From NCBI GenBank assembly GCA_021495925.1, contig JAKEKT010000062.1, positions 1 to 64,000 of the forward strand: a stretch of 64,000 bases of DNA. The letters run 5' to 3'. Below are positions 1 through 11,499 of the stretch, piece after piece. A program made the position numbers and the translations under genes. The notes under the pieces were generated by a model. The model saw only the letters and a list, made by a program, of their open reading frames with translations, did no database searches and had not been told where the DNA came from. Source of the DNA: Diplodia intermedia. Taxonomy: Eukaryota; Ascomycota; Dothideomycetes; Botryosphaeriales; Botryosphaeriaceae. The first letter of the stretch is position 1. Every line of letters begins with the position of its first letter.

Positions 1-1198
1 TGCAGATGTTGCTGTTGCAGTTGGTGGCGGTGCGGTAACGGCGGTAGGGGGGGCCGGGGGTAGGGAAAAGGGGCGTACCTTGGTCATGCCGCCGTCGACG
101 ACGAAGTCGGTGCCGTTGACGAAGCTGGCCTCGTCGCTGGCCAGGAAGACGACGGCCTTGGCCTGCTCAATGGCCTCGCCGAAGCGACCGGTCGGGAAGT
201 GGACCTCGCGGCGGTGGCGCTTGGGGATGTCGTCGCCGAGCCAGTCCTGGAGGAGAGGGGTGCTGCGCGGGTGATTTTTGGCGTTAGCTGCCGCGGAATT
301 CGATGAAACGTGGAAGAGTCGAGGGAACGTACTTGAGGGGAGCGGGGCAGAGGGAGTTGAAGCGGAAGCCCTCGCGGGCGTGGACGATGGCCAGCTCGCG
401 GGTCATGGCGAGCACGGCGCCCTTGGAGGCGGTGTAGGCCAGCTGAGGGGTGGCGGAGCCGACGAGGGCGACGACGGAGGCGGTGTTGATGATGGAGCCG
501 TTCTTCTTGCCGTGCTTGCGGAGGGCGAGGACGGCGTGCTTGCTGCCGAACCAGACGCCCTTGACGTTGATGTTCTGCGTCAGATCCCAGATCTTCTCGG
601 GCGTGTCGACGGCGTCGGCGTCGTCGGCGTGCATGATGCCCGCGTTGTTGAAGATGACGTCCAGGCCGCCCCAGGCGTCCAGGTGGTCAATCGCGGCCTT
701 GACCGACTCCTCGGACGAGACGTCGACCGTCTTGGTCTCGATGACGGCGCCGGCGGGAGACAGCTCCTTTGCCTTCGCCAGGCCCTTCTCGAGCGCCGGG
801 CCCGAGATGTCGCACATCAGGACCTTGGCGCCCTCACGGGCAAAGAGGATGGTGGTCTCGAGACCGATGCCACTGAGATATGGTCAGCGGATGCCCGGAA
901 AGCTGAGAAGGCATCGAGAAGTGCGCTTTGGGGGCTGCATAGAGTGGGAAATGCTCCCTCTGAGAGACTTTTTGGCATTGACATCAGGTGAGATATCAAG
1001 CTGGTGATGGTTTGGAAATGGCTATTTCTGGCCACTCCGCTGATGGAACTCATATCACAAAGCAGCAAAGCCGCAAAACCATCTCAGAAGAAGCTGGGAT
1101 GGCGCACCAATGAGAGAGGACATGATGAGAAATGGAGCTTACCCAGCAGCACCGGTGACGACGCAGTTCTTGCCAGCGAGGCGACCCTGAGAAGACAT
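1..1198 (-). CDS. Short-chain dehydrogenase/reductase, 3' end outside window
   Basis: Three exons are visible on the minus strand: 1143-1198, 333-872 and 79-262. Each junction has GT..AG ends and joins in frame; a fourth, terminal exon must lie beyond the window edge because a donor (GTACG) follows at 78-77. The first 260 residues show the classical SDR layout: a TGAAGGIG nucleotide-binding motif at the N-terminus, formed across the first intron, NNAG in the middle, the catalytic YTASK, and a C-terminal VNGTDFVVDGG. The family uses NAD(P)H to oxidise or reduce alcohol and ketone groups; the substrate cannot be told. No signal peptide is seen, so a cytosolic enzyme is likely. The first intron is long for this organism (about 270 bp). 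Confidence 0.88.
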
Positions 1199-2072
1199 TG
1201 TGACGATGTTGGGAGAGGACTGGAGAGGTCTGGGCTTGGGAAGATGGTCGTGAGCGTCTGCTTTAACGGGGAGACGTCAGTGAAAAGCAGCCCCGCGATG
1301 GCACAGAGCACCTGGTGTCGGGCCGAGTGGCAGCAGCGGCGTGAGTGGCGGGTCCGCCTGGCGGTGGGATGTCCGGGCGGCTGACTCACGCACGGAGCGA
1401 AGACGTAATATCAGATATGTAAGGCGGCTCTCGACGCGCGAAACTCACGACGTGCGCGGGGCGTCAATCGCGGGGTGGAGACGAGGTGTGGACGACAACG
1501 GCGCGCGTGTGATTGCTGCTGCTGCTGCTGTCGTGTCCGGGCAGCTGTCCGATAACGGCGGCGTGCTGGTGAGGCCAGATAAGCTCCATGGCCTGGCGGG
1601 AACGGGCCCAGCGATGCCGTAATTCGACGCTTCTGGAAATTGTTCCCTGCTGCAGGTTCGCATAGCGTAATCGCCCTGTGTCGCTGCATGACATGCGTCG
1701 CCGCGGGCGCTGCTTCGGCGAGCACCGCTGCCTCAAGCTGGCCGGCCTGCGCGACGAGACGTGAGGTCAGAGGTCAAGGTTTTATTTTCCGCTGACCGCG
1801 CAGGGCTGAGAGACGCCAATGGGCCAACGGCTCGGGATGCCCGATTCCCAGCGAGGCGTGTGGCTCAGTGATCGTCGGTTATCTCTGCTACCTATCGTAG
1901 GCGGGACGCCTGTCTGGGCTGAGGCTTGGATCTCTTATCCAGCACCCCACCAACCACCGCGCCAATGCCCACCTCCTCCCTAGCTTGCCGACCACCTCCG
2001 CAGTCTCGCCTGCTCTCCCCATAACCACCGCTCACGCGACAAGGCCCCGAGCTTCTTCAACAGTCGCCCACC
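1199..2072. other. Divergent intergenic region
   Basis: This holds the 5' flanks of the SDR gene (minus) and the glutamine synthetase-like gene (plus). Small open frames here have no recognisable similarity and look like chance frames in GC-rich DNA. A (CTG)n run lies near 1515. The stretch just before 2073 is pyrimidine-rich, as is common upstream of fungal start codons. Confidence 0.5.
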
Positions 2073-3733
2073 ATGTCGCCGCCGCAGCCCTCCGAAGTCA
2101 CCGCCGCGAGCTTGCCCGAGCTGCTCAAGGACGACACCGCCGTCAAGGTCGGCGGTATTGACGTCGATGGCATTCTGCGCGGCAAGCTGATGGCCAAGTC
2201 CAAGTTCCTCTCCATCGCGGAGGCTGGCTTCGGCTTCTGCTCCGTCATTTTCGGCTGGGACATGCACGACCAGACCTACTTCAAGGAGCTCAAGATCAGC
2301 AACGCCGAGAACGGCTATCGCGATGTCATTGCCGTGCCCGACCTCTCCTCCTTCAGGCGCATTCCCTGGGAGAACAACGTGCCCTTCTTCCTCGTCAGCT
2401 TCTTCGATCCCGACACCAACGAGAGCCTGAGCGCGTGCCCCAGATCGCTGCTGCGGAGGACGGTCGACAAGCTCAAGGCGCAGGGCATGGGCGCCATGGC
2501 TGGAGGTAGGTCATACTGCTGGGCGCACTATCCGGGCAGCAGGCCACGCGTACTTTGTTGGAGCTAATCGCGTCGTGTTCTTGCTTCGCAGCCGAGTACG
2601 AATTCTACCAGTTCAAGGCCCCGGCCTCGCAAGACACCAGCGAACGCAACTCCTCGTCAACCGCCGCGTTCCTGAGAGACAACCCCACCCACCAATTGCC
2701 TGCCCTGACCGAGGGCATGTTTGGTTACAGCTTGACCAGGCCGGTGCACAACCAGGAATACTACTATGGTATCTTCGACGCTTGCAACAGTTTCGGGTGT
2801 GGCATCGAAGGCTGGCATACCGAAAGCGGACCGGGTGTTTTTGAAGCTGTGAGCACATAAAATAGAAGAGAATTGAAGAGGTCGCCGTGCTAATACACAA
2901 TGTTAGGCGCTCGAGTTTGGCGAGATCACCCAAATGGCCGATAAGGCAGCACTTTTCAAGTACGCTCTTCCGGCAAACAATCCCAAATGCCTCCAAGACT
3001 GACCATCTCTAGGCTGACCGTCAAGTCTCTCGGCTCCAAGTTCGGCATAACACCCTGCTTCATGGCGAAGCCGCGCGGCGGCCTCCCCGGCAACAGCGGC
3101 CACATGCATGTCTCGCTGGTCGACGGCGAGGGCAAGAACCTCCTCTACCGTGGTTCCGAGGACCCCAACCCGCCGTACCCCGACGTGCGGTACCTGTCAG
3201 ATCTCGGCCGGCACTTCCTTGCCGGCCTCATCGAGGGTCTGCCCGACATCATGCCCATTCTGGCACCCACGATCAACAGCTACAAGCGCCTCGTCGAGAA
3301 CTTCTGGGCGCCGGTGACGGTGTCGTGGGGGCTGGAGCACCGCGCGGCCTCGATCCGCCTCATCACGCCGCCCACGGCCAGCCCAAAGGCCTGCCGGTTC
3401 GAGGTGCGCGTCCCCGGTGCGGACACCAACCCCCACCTCGTGCTCGCCGCCATCCTCGCGCTGGGCTGGCGCGGCGTCGAGAAGAAGCTGGAGCTCACGC
3501 TGCCGCCGCTCGGTAAGGGTCAGAACGTCGGCGGCGCGGCAGACAAGGGGCAGCGACTGGCGAAGAGCTTGAAGGAGGCGACCGCCATGATGGCCCGGCC
3601 CGAGAGCGTCGCCAGGGAGGCCTTGGGCGATGAGTTTGTAGAACACTTTTGCGGCACGAGGGAGCATGAGATCAGGTTGTGGGACGAGGCAGTCACGGAC
3701 TGGGAGTTTAGACGGTACATCGAGACGGTCTAG
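2073..3733 (+). CDS. Glutamine synthetase-like protein (GSI / FluG C-terminal type)
   Basis: Four exons, 2073-2505, 2592-2848, 2907-2959 and 3013-3733, give 487 residues with consistent phases. The N-terminus has the beta-grasp part (VDVDGILRGK-type start) and the rest is the catalytic barrel. Visible motifs include the Glu-rich strand TESGPGVFEAALEFGE, the NSGHMHVSL loop with the substrate-binding His, and HRAASIRL, whose Arg contacts glutamate or ATP. Length and motif spelling match the bacterial-like type I glutamine synthetase family found in fungi, which includes gamma-glutamyl-polyamine ligases and the C-terminal half of FluG. It is not the main eukaryotic type II glutamine synthetase. 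The likely reaction is ATP-dependent gamma-glutamylation of an amine; the acceptor is not known. Cytosolic, as no targeting signal is seen. Confidence 0.9.
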
Positions 3734-5105
3734 AAACGCGTCGTTGTCTCTTTGCGAGGCCGTTGTCTTCCTTTATTTCTTTTTTTCGCCCGGCTCGATC
3801 TCACGACGTATGTCTTCAAGGATGCAGGTGTGGCATCTGCCCCTGGTGCGAGTTCTGACTGTTTTATCTTGATATCCCTATCAACGATTTTCCTGTAGGA
3901 CAATTGATGGAATTCATCCTGCGCCGTTGGCCAGGAATGACGACTTTCCCTTTTATGCTTATTTGAAGACTGATTTCGTTGCATGATAGTACGTACGTAC
4001 TGCCGCGCGGGTTCCTGCTACTCGAAAAAAAAAAGGTCCCGAATGATGTAACTTCCAGCGGTGGGGCACACTAACATGGATCCTGCAGCACATTCTCCCC
4101 TCCCGTCCGTCCCCGCACGCGGGGTCCCTTCGCCGATCGCCCACTGCAGGCTCATTATTTACCATTGTCTCCGCCCTCACTCGCTCGGTCCTTTATCCTC
4201 TTTCCACATCGCCAGCATGACAAGCTTCGCCAAGACTGAGATGGTATCCACAACTGCGATAAGGTACCGAAATCATCCAGCCCAGAATGGCAGGAGGGGG
4301 TGGAACGGCATCGGGGCGGACGGGGGCCGGACGGGAGGGTTTGTCCTCGCACCTGCAGAACCGGGGAACTCGATGCGAATGTGGCTCCGTCTGAGAGTGT
4401 GATGTACCTAATCCATAGAGCTTTGTTGCCTGAAGAGGTTTCGGTCGTAACAACATCTCTATACCAAGTCCTGTGAAGGTATACGAGGGCAAGTAAGGAA
4501 CGTGTCCTGGCCCGTACATACATTTTTTACCGTTCGCTCGGAGGATTTGTCGCTGACCGCTTGCTGCAGTTTTCTCTCGTCGCGAATGCAGTTTCGATTG
4601 CACACGGCGCTGGCGTCGAGCGAGTGGTTCTGCATGTCGATCCTGCGGTCGCACACTTCTCGCAACCAGTGCGCTTCGATCTTGAGATTCTGATATACGA
4701 TGACCAGCGCATATTCCGCGAGACCACATCATCATGTTAATTTTGAACGTGGCCTCAGCTTTTTCAGCAGGCCAGACAGCTTTCTCGAACCCGATTCAGA
4801 GCACGAGGTGGAAGCCAGCACAGTAAGCTGATACAAATGATTGGAAATATCTTTTTTTTTCATTTCTCATTATTTCAGGCCTGTTGTGAACAGGGCCCAG
4901 ACGTCCATAACGCGTCCAGGTTTCCCCCTTCAATCCTTATCCTGTTTTTCTCCACCCCACCCTTGCATATGTATCTGGTATCAGATACCACCATAGCTAC
5001 TCCAGTGTGCTTACACTGTTCTCACGCAAAGCCGCCCATGGGTATATCTTCCATCCTTGAAATCCCCTCCACTCGGCCATCCCGGCCCATCGCACCACTC
5101 GGTTC
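3734..5105. other. Intergenic region, no gene recognised
   Basis: This 1.4 kb lies between the ends of two convergent genes. Open frames up to 180 codons exist on the minus strand (around 4193-4735) but show no domain, no credible splice partners and biased, low-complexity composition. Short A and T homopolymers occur near 4025 and 4850. Confidence 0.5.
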
Positions 5106-5931
5106 TCACAACATGGCCGCCGCCCCGCCCAGCGCCGCCGCACCAAGCGCCCACACACCCGCCCACGAACCGACGTGTCCACCCGCAGCCGCGCCCGCCG
5201 AGGCGGTCGAGCTGGCAGCACCAGCCGTGGAAGACGCAGTGCCGGAGGCGGACGAAGAAGAAGAAGTAGAGGAGCTGCCCTCGCTCGTCTCGTTGGCGTT
5301 GCGGGGGTTGGAGATGGCCTGCGAGGTGACGCCGGAGCTGTTGGAGCAGTGGGCGTTGTACGCATCGGTCGAGAGGGTATCCTCGGTGAGGGTGATGTCG
5401 GCGCACTGATTTGATTCGTGGTTAGTCGGTGAAAGCCCGGAGGGGACATGGCATGGGATGTATGTTTTGTATACGTGAGGGAAGGGGGGAAACGAAGACG
5501 GAGTGTGATACACATACCTGATACAATCCACCGTCCGGGTCGCCGTTGGTCACGACCTGGATCGTCGCGTTCATGCCGGCCGTGAGGTTCGCGCCGGCCG
5601 GCATCTCGACGCCGCCGATGCAGAACATCTCGGGCCCGCGCTCGCGGAACGTCGGGCGCAGCTCGACGCTGAAGGCGCTGCCCGGGTCGTTGCCCACCGC
5701 CAGCAGCACCTGCACGTTGGCCTCGGTGTGGCCCATCTTCAGCTGGATGGGCGCGGGGCCCGTGAGCGGGAACGAGGTGCGGTTGCTCGAGACGCTGTCG
5801 AAGCCGCCGCAGGGGAAGTTGGGCTCTTTGTCATCGTCGAAGCCGCGGGCGGCGGGCCATTCGAGGGTGAAGTGGGCCGCGGTGAGGGCGCTGAAGGAGG
5901 CGACGCTGAGGAGGGTGGTGTGGAAGCGCAT
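5106..5931 (-). CDS. BIM1/X325-like copper-binding protein, secreted and GPI-anchored
   Basis: Two exons, 5518-5931 and 5106-5405, encode 237 residues. The start at 5931 is followed by an 18-19 residue signal peptide ending ALTAA, which leaves histidine 20 as the mature N-terminus (HFTLEWPAARGF). An exposed N-terminal His followed by a Cys-containing beta domain is the mark of the X325 / BIM1 family, relatives of LPMOs that bind Cu(II) but act in copper acquisition or cell-wall work rather than polysaccharide cleavage. The second half is a Ser/Thr/Ala-rich stalk ending in a hydrophobic tail (ALGGAAAML), as in GPI-anchored proteins. It sits next to a Ctr copper transporter on the same strand and near a metalloreductase, which supports a copper role. 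A TTTGCTC word lies 123 bp upstream of the start. Confidence 0.87.
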
Positions 5932-6904
5932 TGTTGGCGGTTTGGTGGGGGGGTTTTGGATGTTCGTGGATTTGGATTTGGATTGGAAGGTGAGGATGTT
6001 GGGGCTGTTGCGCGGACCTCGAGGCAGCTGTTTAGGTTGTAGGAGGAAGGTTGGAGCAAACAATGGCAAGTGTTTGAGAGAAAGGTAAACAGGAGGAGCT
6101 CGGACCACGGCGGGGCAAGGTTCCACGCTGTAGGGCAGCAATTGATAGGAATGAGGGGGAGGTCTTGAGTGTGGTTGGCGATTGGCTTCGTGCTAGGTAA
6201 CAGCTTTATAAGTATGGACTGGCACAAGTCACCCCGCCGGCAGGCGCGATCCAGACGCCGGACAGCGCAGCTCGCGTAGCTTCTGCATGTTTGAGCTGGT
6301 CGCGCGGGCACTTTCGGTGGCGCTTGCAGACGGTAGGCGCGAGCAGGGCAAGCCGCACCAGCCGTACAATGTGAGCGCCACCTGGGTCAGTGAGTACCGT
6401 GGTGCGACGAGGCGAGGCGGTTTGTGGTCTGGACGAAGGCGGGAGGTGAGTTCTGGACGGAATGCTGGGTAGGTTGCGCGCAATTGAGCACATTATCGGG
6501 AGCGCTAGACTGGATGGGGCATGGGCTTCCTGTAGGTCAGCAGCCGCAGGGGTCTTGTCTTGCGGAGACAGGATGAGCTTATTATCGACAACAGCCGGCT
6601 TGGGCGCCGGTCAGCCAGGGCGCGGAGGGCTTCTTGATCCATCTTTGTACAGGGTTGGTTGCACTGAGTCAAAGCAAACAGCTCGGATGCATGGATACGA
6701 TATGGATATTCCGACATTGAAGTGCAGTGTCAGTGTGCCACTCTGCGAGACATGATTGCGGAGGGAACCTGTGTCGCCCGCTGTACAGGCGTCCATCAGG
6801 GTGGTGGCAGCAGCTTCTGATTACGGGTATTACAAGATGAAACCTCAACGCCGAACAATCACCTTCCAAAAAACAGCCAATGCACCCGCCCACTCACACT
6901 CTCA
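5932..6904. other. Intergenic region between the BIM1-like and Ctr genes
   Basis: This is the promoter side of the BIM1-like gene and the 3' flank of the Ctr gene. No coding pattern was seen. Only the TTTGCTC word at 6054-6060 stood out. Confidence 0.5.
6054..6060 (-). promoter_or_regulatory. Possible copper-responsive element (TTTGCTC)
   Basis: The minus strand reads TTTGCTC 123 bp before the BIM1-like start codon. This matches the core bound by copper-sensing activators such as yeast Mac1. A seven-base word occurs by chance, only one copy was seen, and none was found between the Ctr and reductase genes, so this is a weak suggestion. Confidence 0.2.
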
Positions 6905-7565
6905 TCAGTGCCCCGGCGCCTGAGAATATCGCCCGAACGCTAACTCGCCCAGGAAGGTACCGCCGAGCACGGATAGCAGATAGCCAACGTTCATCGTCAT
7001 CACAGCGAGCATCCTAGAGCTGTCAGCATTCCACAGCGCCCTCGCAGCCGGCGAGCTAGGGAACTTACAGCATGTAGCCCACGCCCACGATGACCGTGAC
7101 CATGGCCGCGCGCGGCAGGTCGACGCCGAACCGCCACGGCTGCACGGAGCTGCTGCCGAGCCGGTGCGCGACGCTGACGCGCTCCTCGACGCCGTTCGCG
7201 GTCAGCACCGCCGTGCGCGAGTCGTTGTCGCCCTCGACGCGCTCTGCCGCCGGCTGCTTGTCCGCGACCACAATGTAGCGCCGCTGCAGCGCCTGTGCCA
7301 GCCACCGCTCCTCGATCTTCTGCTTTGCTGCGAAGAGCCCGCGGAACACGGCAGCCAGGATGATGAGGAAGATGCAGATGGCTGCGTACTGGCCTACTGT
7401 TGACGGGGTGAAGGCGTTGGTGTAAAGCGGCGTGTCGGCGGCCTTGTTGAAGACCATGGCCATGGTCATGCTGCTGCTGCTGCTGCTGCTGCTCGTGCTC
7501 GCGCCGTGGTCGCCGTGGCTGCCCAGGTCCATGCTCACTGTCCCGTCGTCGTGGCGTCGATGCAT
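6905..7565 (-). CDS. Ctr-family high-affinity copper transporter
   Basis: Two exons, 7069-7565 and 6905-7013, give 201 residues. The N-terminus is rich in His, Asp and Met, then a Ser run encoded by an AGC repeat, then a SMTMAMVFN motif just before the first membrane helix, as in Ctr proteins. Helix 1 is around the FLIILAAVFRGLF stretch. A variable cytosolic loop follows. The second exon completes helix 2 with a Met-x-x-x-Met type motif (MLMLAVMTM) and helix 3 with glycines packed as GGTFLGE. The family forms trimers that import Cu(I) across the plasma or vacuolar membrane. The divergent partner at 8166 is a metalloreductase that could supply Cu(I). Confidence 0.92.
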
Positions 7566-8165
7566 GTTGGAGGATTCAGTTCTCGATTGTTCTGTCGGAC
7601 GCGTGAATGCGTGGTTCGGCTTTCTCTGTTGATCAAGTGTATGCCAGCAGGACGCAGCGTCTTTTGTATCAGAGTGCCAGACAGGAAGGTTGCGCAGGCA
7701 GACGGAATGTTGCGCACGTACGACCCAGTTGGCTGGTGCCGAGTAAGATAAGGACAGAGGTGAGGCTCTCCAAGTCGCAGGCTGCTAATGCGCGCGAGGC
7801 CGGGAGAATTTAGGCAGCGGACGCGGACCGGACGCCGCAGGACCAGAAGGCTTGACTTTGTCCAGGTGCCCAAAACGGCAAGCAGAGCTGCAGAGAGGGT
7901 TTGAGCGAGTTCTTGGGCGCCCCATTGGCTGAAACCGCCAAGGGCTGGACCGCCCCCGACGCCACCCTGTCGCTACCCGCAAGTCGCCCAAAGCCTCGCA
8001 TTCCGCTGATATTACTGCCCCGAGTCTCGGCCCACGCTCCCCACCGTCACTTCTATCGCATCAAGCACGTCCTGCTCGCGACACTGCGCCCAGGAAAGCA
8101 TGAGCTTGTCTCGCTAGACCCTAATCACCTACATCGTCACCAGCAGGCCTGGTCACTTGGTCAAG
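7566..8165. promoter_or_regulatory. Divergent promoter of the Ctr transporter and metalloreductase
   Basis: About 600 bp separate the two divergent start codons (7565 minus, 8166 plus), so the genes may share control elements. A GATAAG word lies near 7746 and an inverted CCAAT (ATTGG) near 7923. No clear repeated copper or iron element could be picked out by eye. Confidence 0.45.
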
Positions 8166-10524
8166 ATGGACATGGATATGGGCGGGATGGACATGGGCGG
8201 CACGGACATGGGCTCCAGCGTGCCCGGCGTGCCCTCGCTCGACTTCTTGATGCAGTATTATTGGGCTGTTGTGGGCACCTTCATCGGCATTGCCACTCTC
8301 TCCAACGTCGCCAACAGTTTGATCTGTCGGCAAAGGTCAGTTCCGGTCTCGCAATAAACTCGACAATAAGCTCAGCTGATGCAACAAGTGCAGACTGACT
8401 GCTGCTTGCCGCGGCGATGCGAAACCAGCCAAGCCTGAGGCTTTGTTGTTGCGCATCAATGCCACCGCAACTGCAGTCATCCGAGAAGCAAGCAATGCAA
8501 CGCTGTCCCCGCTCACGCTCAAGGGTCGCAGCATCTGTCTGCCCACCGTGGGCCGGACGGCCATTGTGGCAGCCAACGTCGTCACTCTTCTGGTGCTGTG
8601 CTTCTACAATTTCGACCTCGGCGACCAGTGGTCATTCGAGGACATTGGCTACCGAACGGGTTGCATCTCCATCGCCCAGCTCCCTCTGATCTTCCTCTTG
8701 GCCGGGAAGAATAACATTATCGGATGGCTGACCGGTTCGAGTTACGAGCGCTTGAACTGGCTGCACCGTTGGACAGCACGATGTCTGCTTCTCACAGTCA
8801 CCATCCACATGGGCTACTGGTTCGCTGACTGGGCGCCCTACAACTACATCGGAAGCAAAATCAAGACTGACCCAATCACTCAACATGGTCTGATCTCATG
8901 GTCTTTACTACTCTGGATCGTCTTCAGCTCCGTCGCGCCCATCCGCGGGCTTTCGTATGAATTCTTCGTCCTCCAGCATCTGGGCTCCATGGCTGTCTTC
9001 ATCGCTTTTGTCTATCTGCACGTCAACTCCTGGCCAATGTACGTCCGCATCTACGTCATCCTCCCCATCGCGCTTGTCTGCTTCGACCGCCTCGTCCGCG
9101 CCATCTGGCTTCTCTACAACAACTTCTCCATGTTCCACCCCTCCCTGCGGAAGGAGAGTCGAACGTCCAGTATATGGGCCTGCGAAGCATCCTTCACCCC
9201 TCTACCCCATGGAACTACCCGCATCACCATCCACAACCCGCCCGTGAGTTGGAACCCGGGTCAACATATCTTCCTATCATGCCACACCGTCGTTCCGCTG
9301 CAAAGTCATCCTTTCACCATCGCCACCATCCCTGAGGACGGGAAGATGGAGTTCTACATCAAGAGCGAGGGCGGCGCGACTGCACGCTTTTTCCGTCACG
9401 CCGAAAAACTGCATTTATTACCTTCTCAGGGACATCCAGATGAAAAGCGGAGAAAGCCTGTCGCAATCGAAGGACCGTACGGACGGCTACGCCCGCTTCG
9501 ACAGTTCGACAGCGTTGTGCTATTTGCCGGCAGCACCGGCGCAACGTTCACCATGCCCTTACTCCGGGACATCGTGGCGCACTGGAAGAAGCAACAATTC
9601 CAAGGAGGCGTCGAGAAAGCGTCGTCGACCCTTTCCTCCAAGCTTCGCCTCCCGGATGGAGCTGCGACCCGCCGCGTCCGCTTCGTCTGGGTCGTCAAGT
9701 CGCGCGGCCAGCTCGGTTGGTTTGCAGAGCAGCTGTCACGCGTTGCGGAAGACGTGGCGGTGCTCCGGCAGGCAGGAATGGATGTCGATGTAGACATGAG
9801 CGTCTATGTGACGTGCGATTCCTCATTCACCGACGACCGCAAGGTCGCCTACAGCACCGGCGGTGACCCAACCACTGCACTACCCTCAGTCTCAGCCCCG
9901 AAGGTCGACGGTGCCATCGATGAAAAGACTTACTTCAATAAAGGTGAGGATGACACCCGCGTCACCGAGACGGAGGGCCGCGACAGTGACGTATCCTCCC
10001 TCCAATCGTCGTCCGAAAGGGACCAAAACGACCGGAAGCCAGCGCCCAAGGCGGCGTGCGGCCCTGACGGCACCTGCTGCTGCCAGGCCACCGTCATCGA
10101 AGACGAAGCCGGAAAAGAAGCGGCATCCTCCTCCTCCGACGTCATCCAGCCCATCACTTGCACCTGCTGCAACAACAACGACATCAGAACCCCCAGAACA
10201 TCACCACCACCACCACCACAACAACAACAACAAAAACAACCGTCTTCCTCCTCCACCACCACCAACTCAACGACCAACCCCCCACAACCTCAACCACCAC
10301 CAAAACAAACCCCCCAGATCCTGACCGGCCGCCCCCACCCCGCAACCCTCACCCGCCGCGTCCTCGAGCGCGCGCTCGGCGAGACCGCCGTCGTGGCGTG
10401 CGGCCCCGCCGCCCTCGGCCGCGACGTGCGCGCCGCCGTCGTCGGCCTCAGCGACGAGCGCGCCGTGCATCGCGGCACCGGCGCCCAGGGCGTGTGGTGC
10501 CACGTCGAGGGGTTTGGCTACTGA
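8166..10524 (+). CDS. Ferric/cupric reductase (FRE family) with Met-rich N-terminus
   Basis: Two exons, 8166-8335 and 8394-10524, encode 766 residues. Residues 1-16 are a Met/Asp/Gly repeat (MDMDMGGMDMGG), like the copper-binding tails of Ctr proteins. After an N-terminal helix come the ferric-reductase membrane helices with two His pairs at about H181/H195 and H252/H266, the usual bis-heme ligands. The FAD motif HPFTIAT is at about 362-368 and the NAD-binding glycine motif AGSTGATF near 435. The enzyme moves electrons from cytosolic NADPH across the plasma membrane to reduce extracellular Fe(III) or Cu(II). The NAD-binding domain carries a long insertion with clustered Cys (about 612-620 and 646-649) and then Pro/Gln/Ser/Thr runs. 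With the divergent Ctr gene it forms a reduce-then-import pair. Confidence 0.92.
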
Positions 10525-11499
10525 TTTCGTTTTCTCTCTCTCTTTCTTTCTTCTTCTTTGAGAGAGTGGTGGTGGTGGTGGTAGTAGTAGTTTCTTATTT
10601 TTGTTTTGGGGAGCTTTGGATGGTTGGATGCATGTGCGTTTTTTAGAGGCCGGGGGTGGGGGGAGAGGATGGCGTCGGTATACATACCCTTGGTGGATCG
10701 AGAGGGAGGGAAGGAGGGAGGGAGACGGTGCGATTAGAGAAGGGAGGCACGCGTTGTGTGGATCGGATGCTGGGAGTCGTGGTGAGACGGAAGAGAGGAG
10801 CGGCGAGACCTTTACGAAGGAGACGAATAGTACATACATACATACATACCTAGAACATGCAACTAGTTTCGACCAAGTTGGACATGGAAGATAGCAGACA
10901 ACTCGCAATTGTGACCAGAGCCGAAACCGTAATTGCGAAAGAGTGCTCCGCATGCTTCGTCACCATTCGCTGCTCTTCTTCTCCCCCGGCCTCTATATAA
11001 TATAGTCGGTTCAGTCATAATTGACGAAGTACAGAAATGTGTTTAAACGCGCTCTTCCCCCTAATCACCAACTTCACCGCAAGACAACGCAACGGAACGT
11101 GTATCTTTAGCATTTATACCGTCGGCGTAATTCCCCGGCCAACAAGCGACCGTCCCTTTCGTTAATGTACTCTTCTAATGAACCCCCGTTCCCACCTGTA
11201 GTACCCGTATTCCCATCTACACATGTGATTCATGCCCCGCCTTCCTTCATCATCCACCCTCATGTCAAGCCTCCATTGCGAGAGAGACAAGGTAGGGGGT
11301 GGAAAGAAAAAAAAAAAAGAGGAAAGAAAGGGGAGGAAGCGGGAAAAGAGAGAGGGGAAAAAAAAAGGGGAATAAAAAGCAGAAGAAAAAAACCACGCCA
11401 GAAAAACGCCAGCCAAACCAAACCATCGCCATGCATTGCAAAAGCCCCCCACCCCCCATCTCCCAGCCAACCTCTCACCACCACCACAACAACCAGCAC
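10525..11499. other. Convergent 3' intergenic region
   Basis: This lies between the 3' ends of the reductase gene (plus) and the GH3 gene (minus). It is rich in simple runs: CT and GTG repeats near 10530-10590, a CATA run near 10835, and purine runs near 11300-11390. No coding pattern was recognised. Confidence 0.5.
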
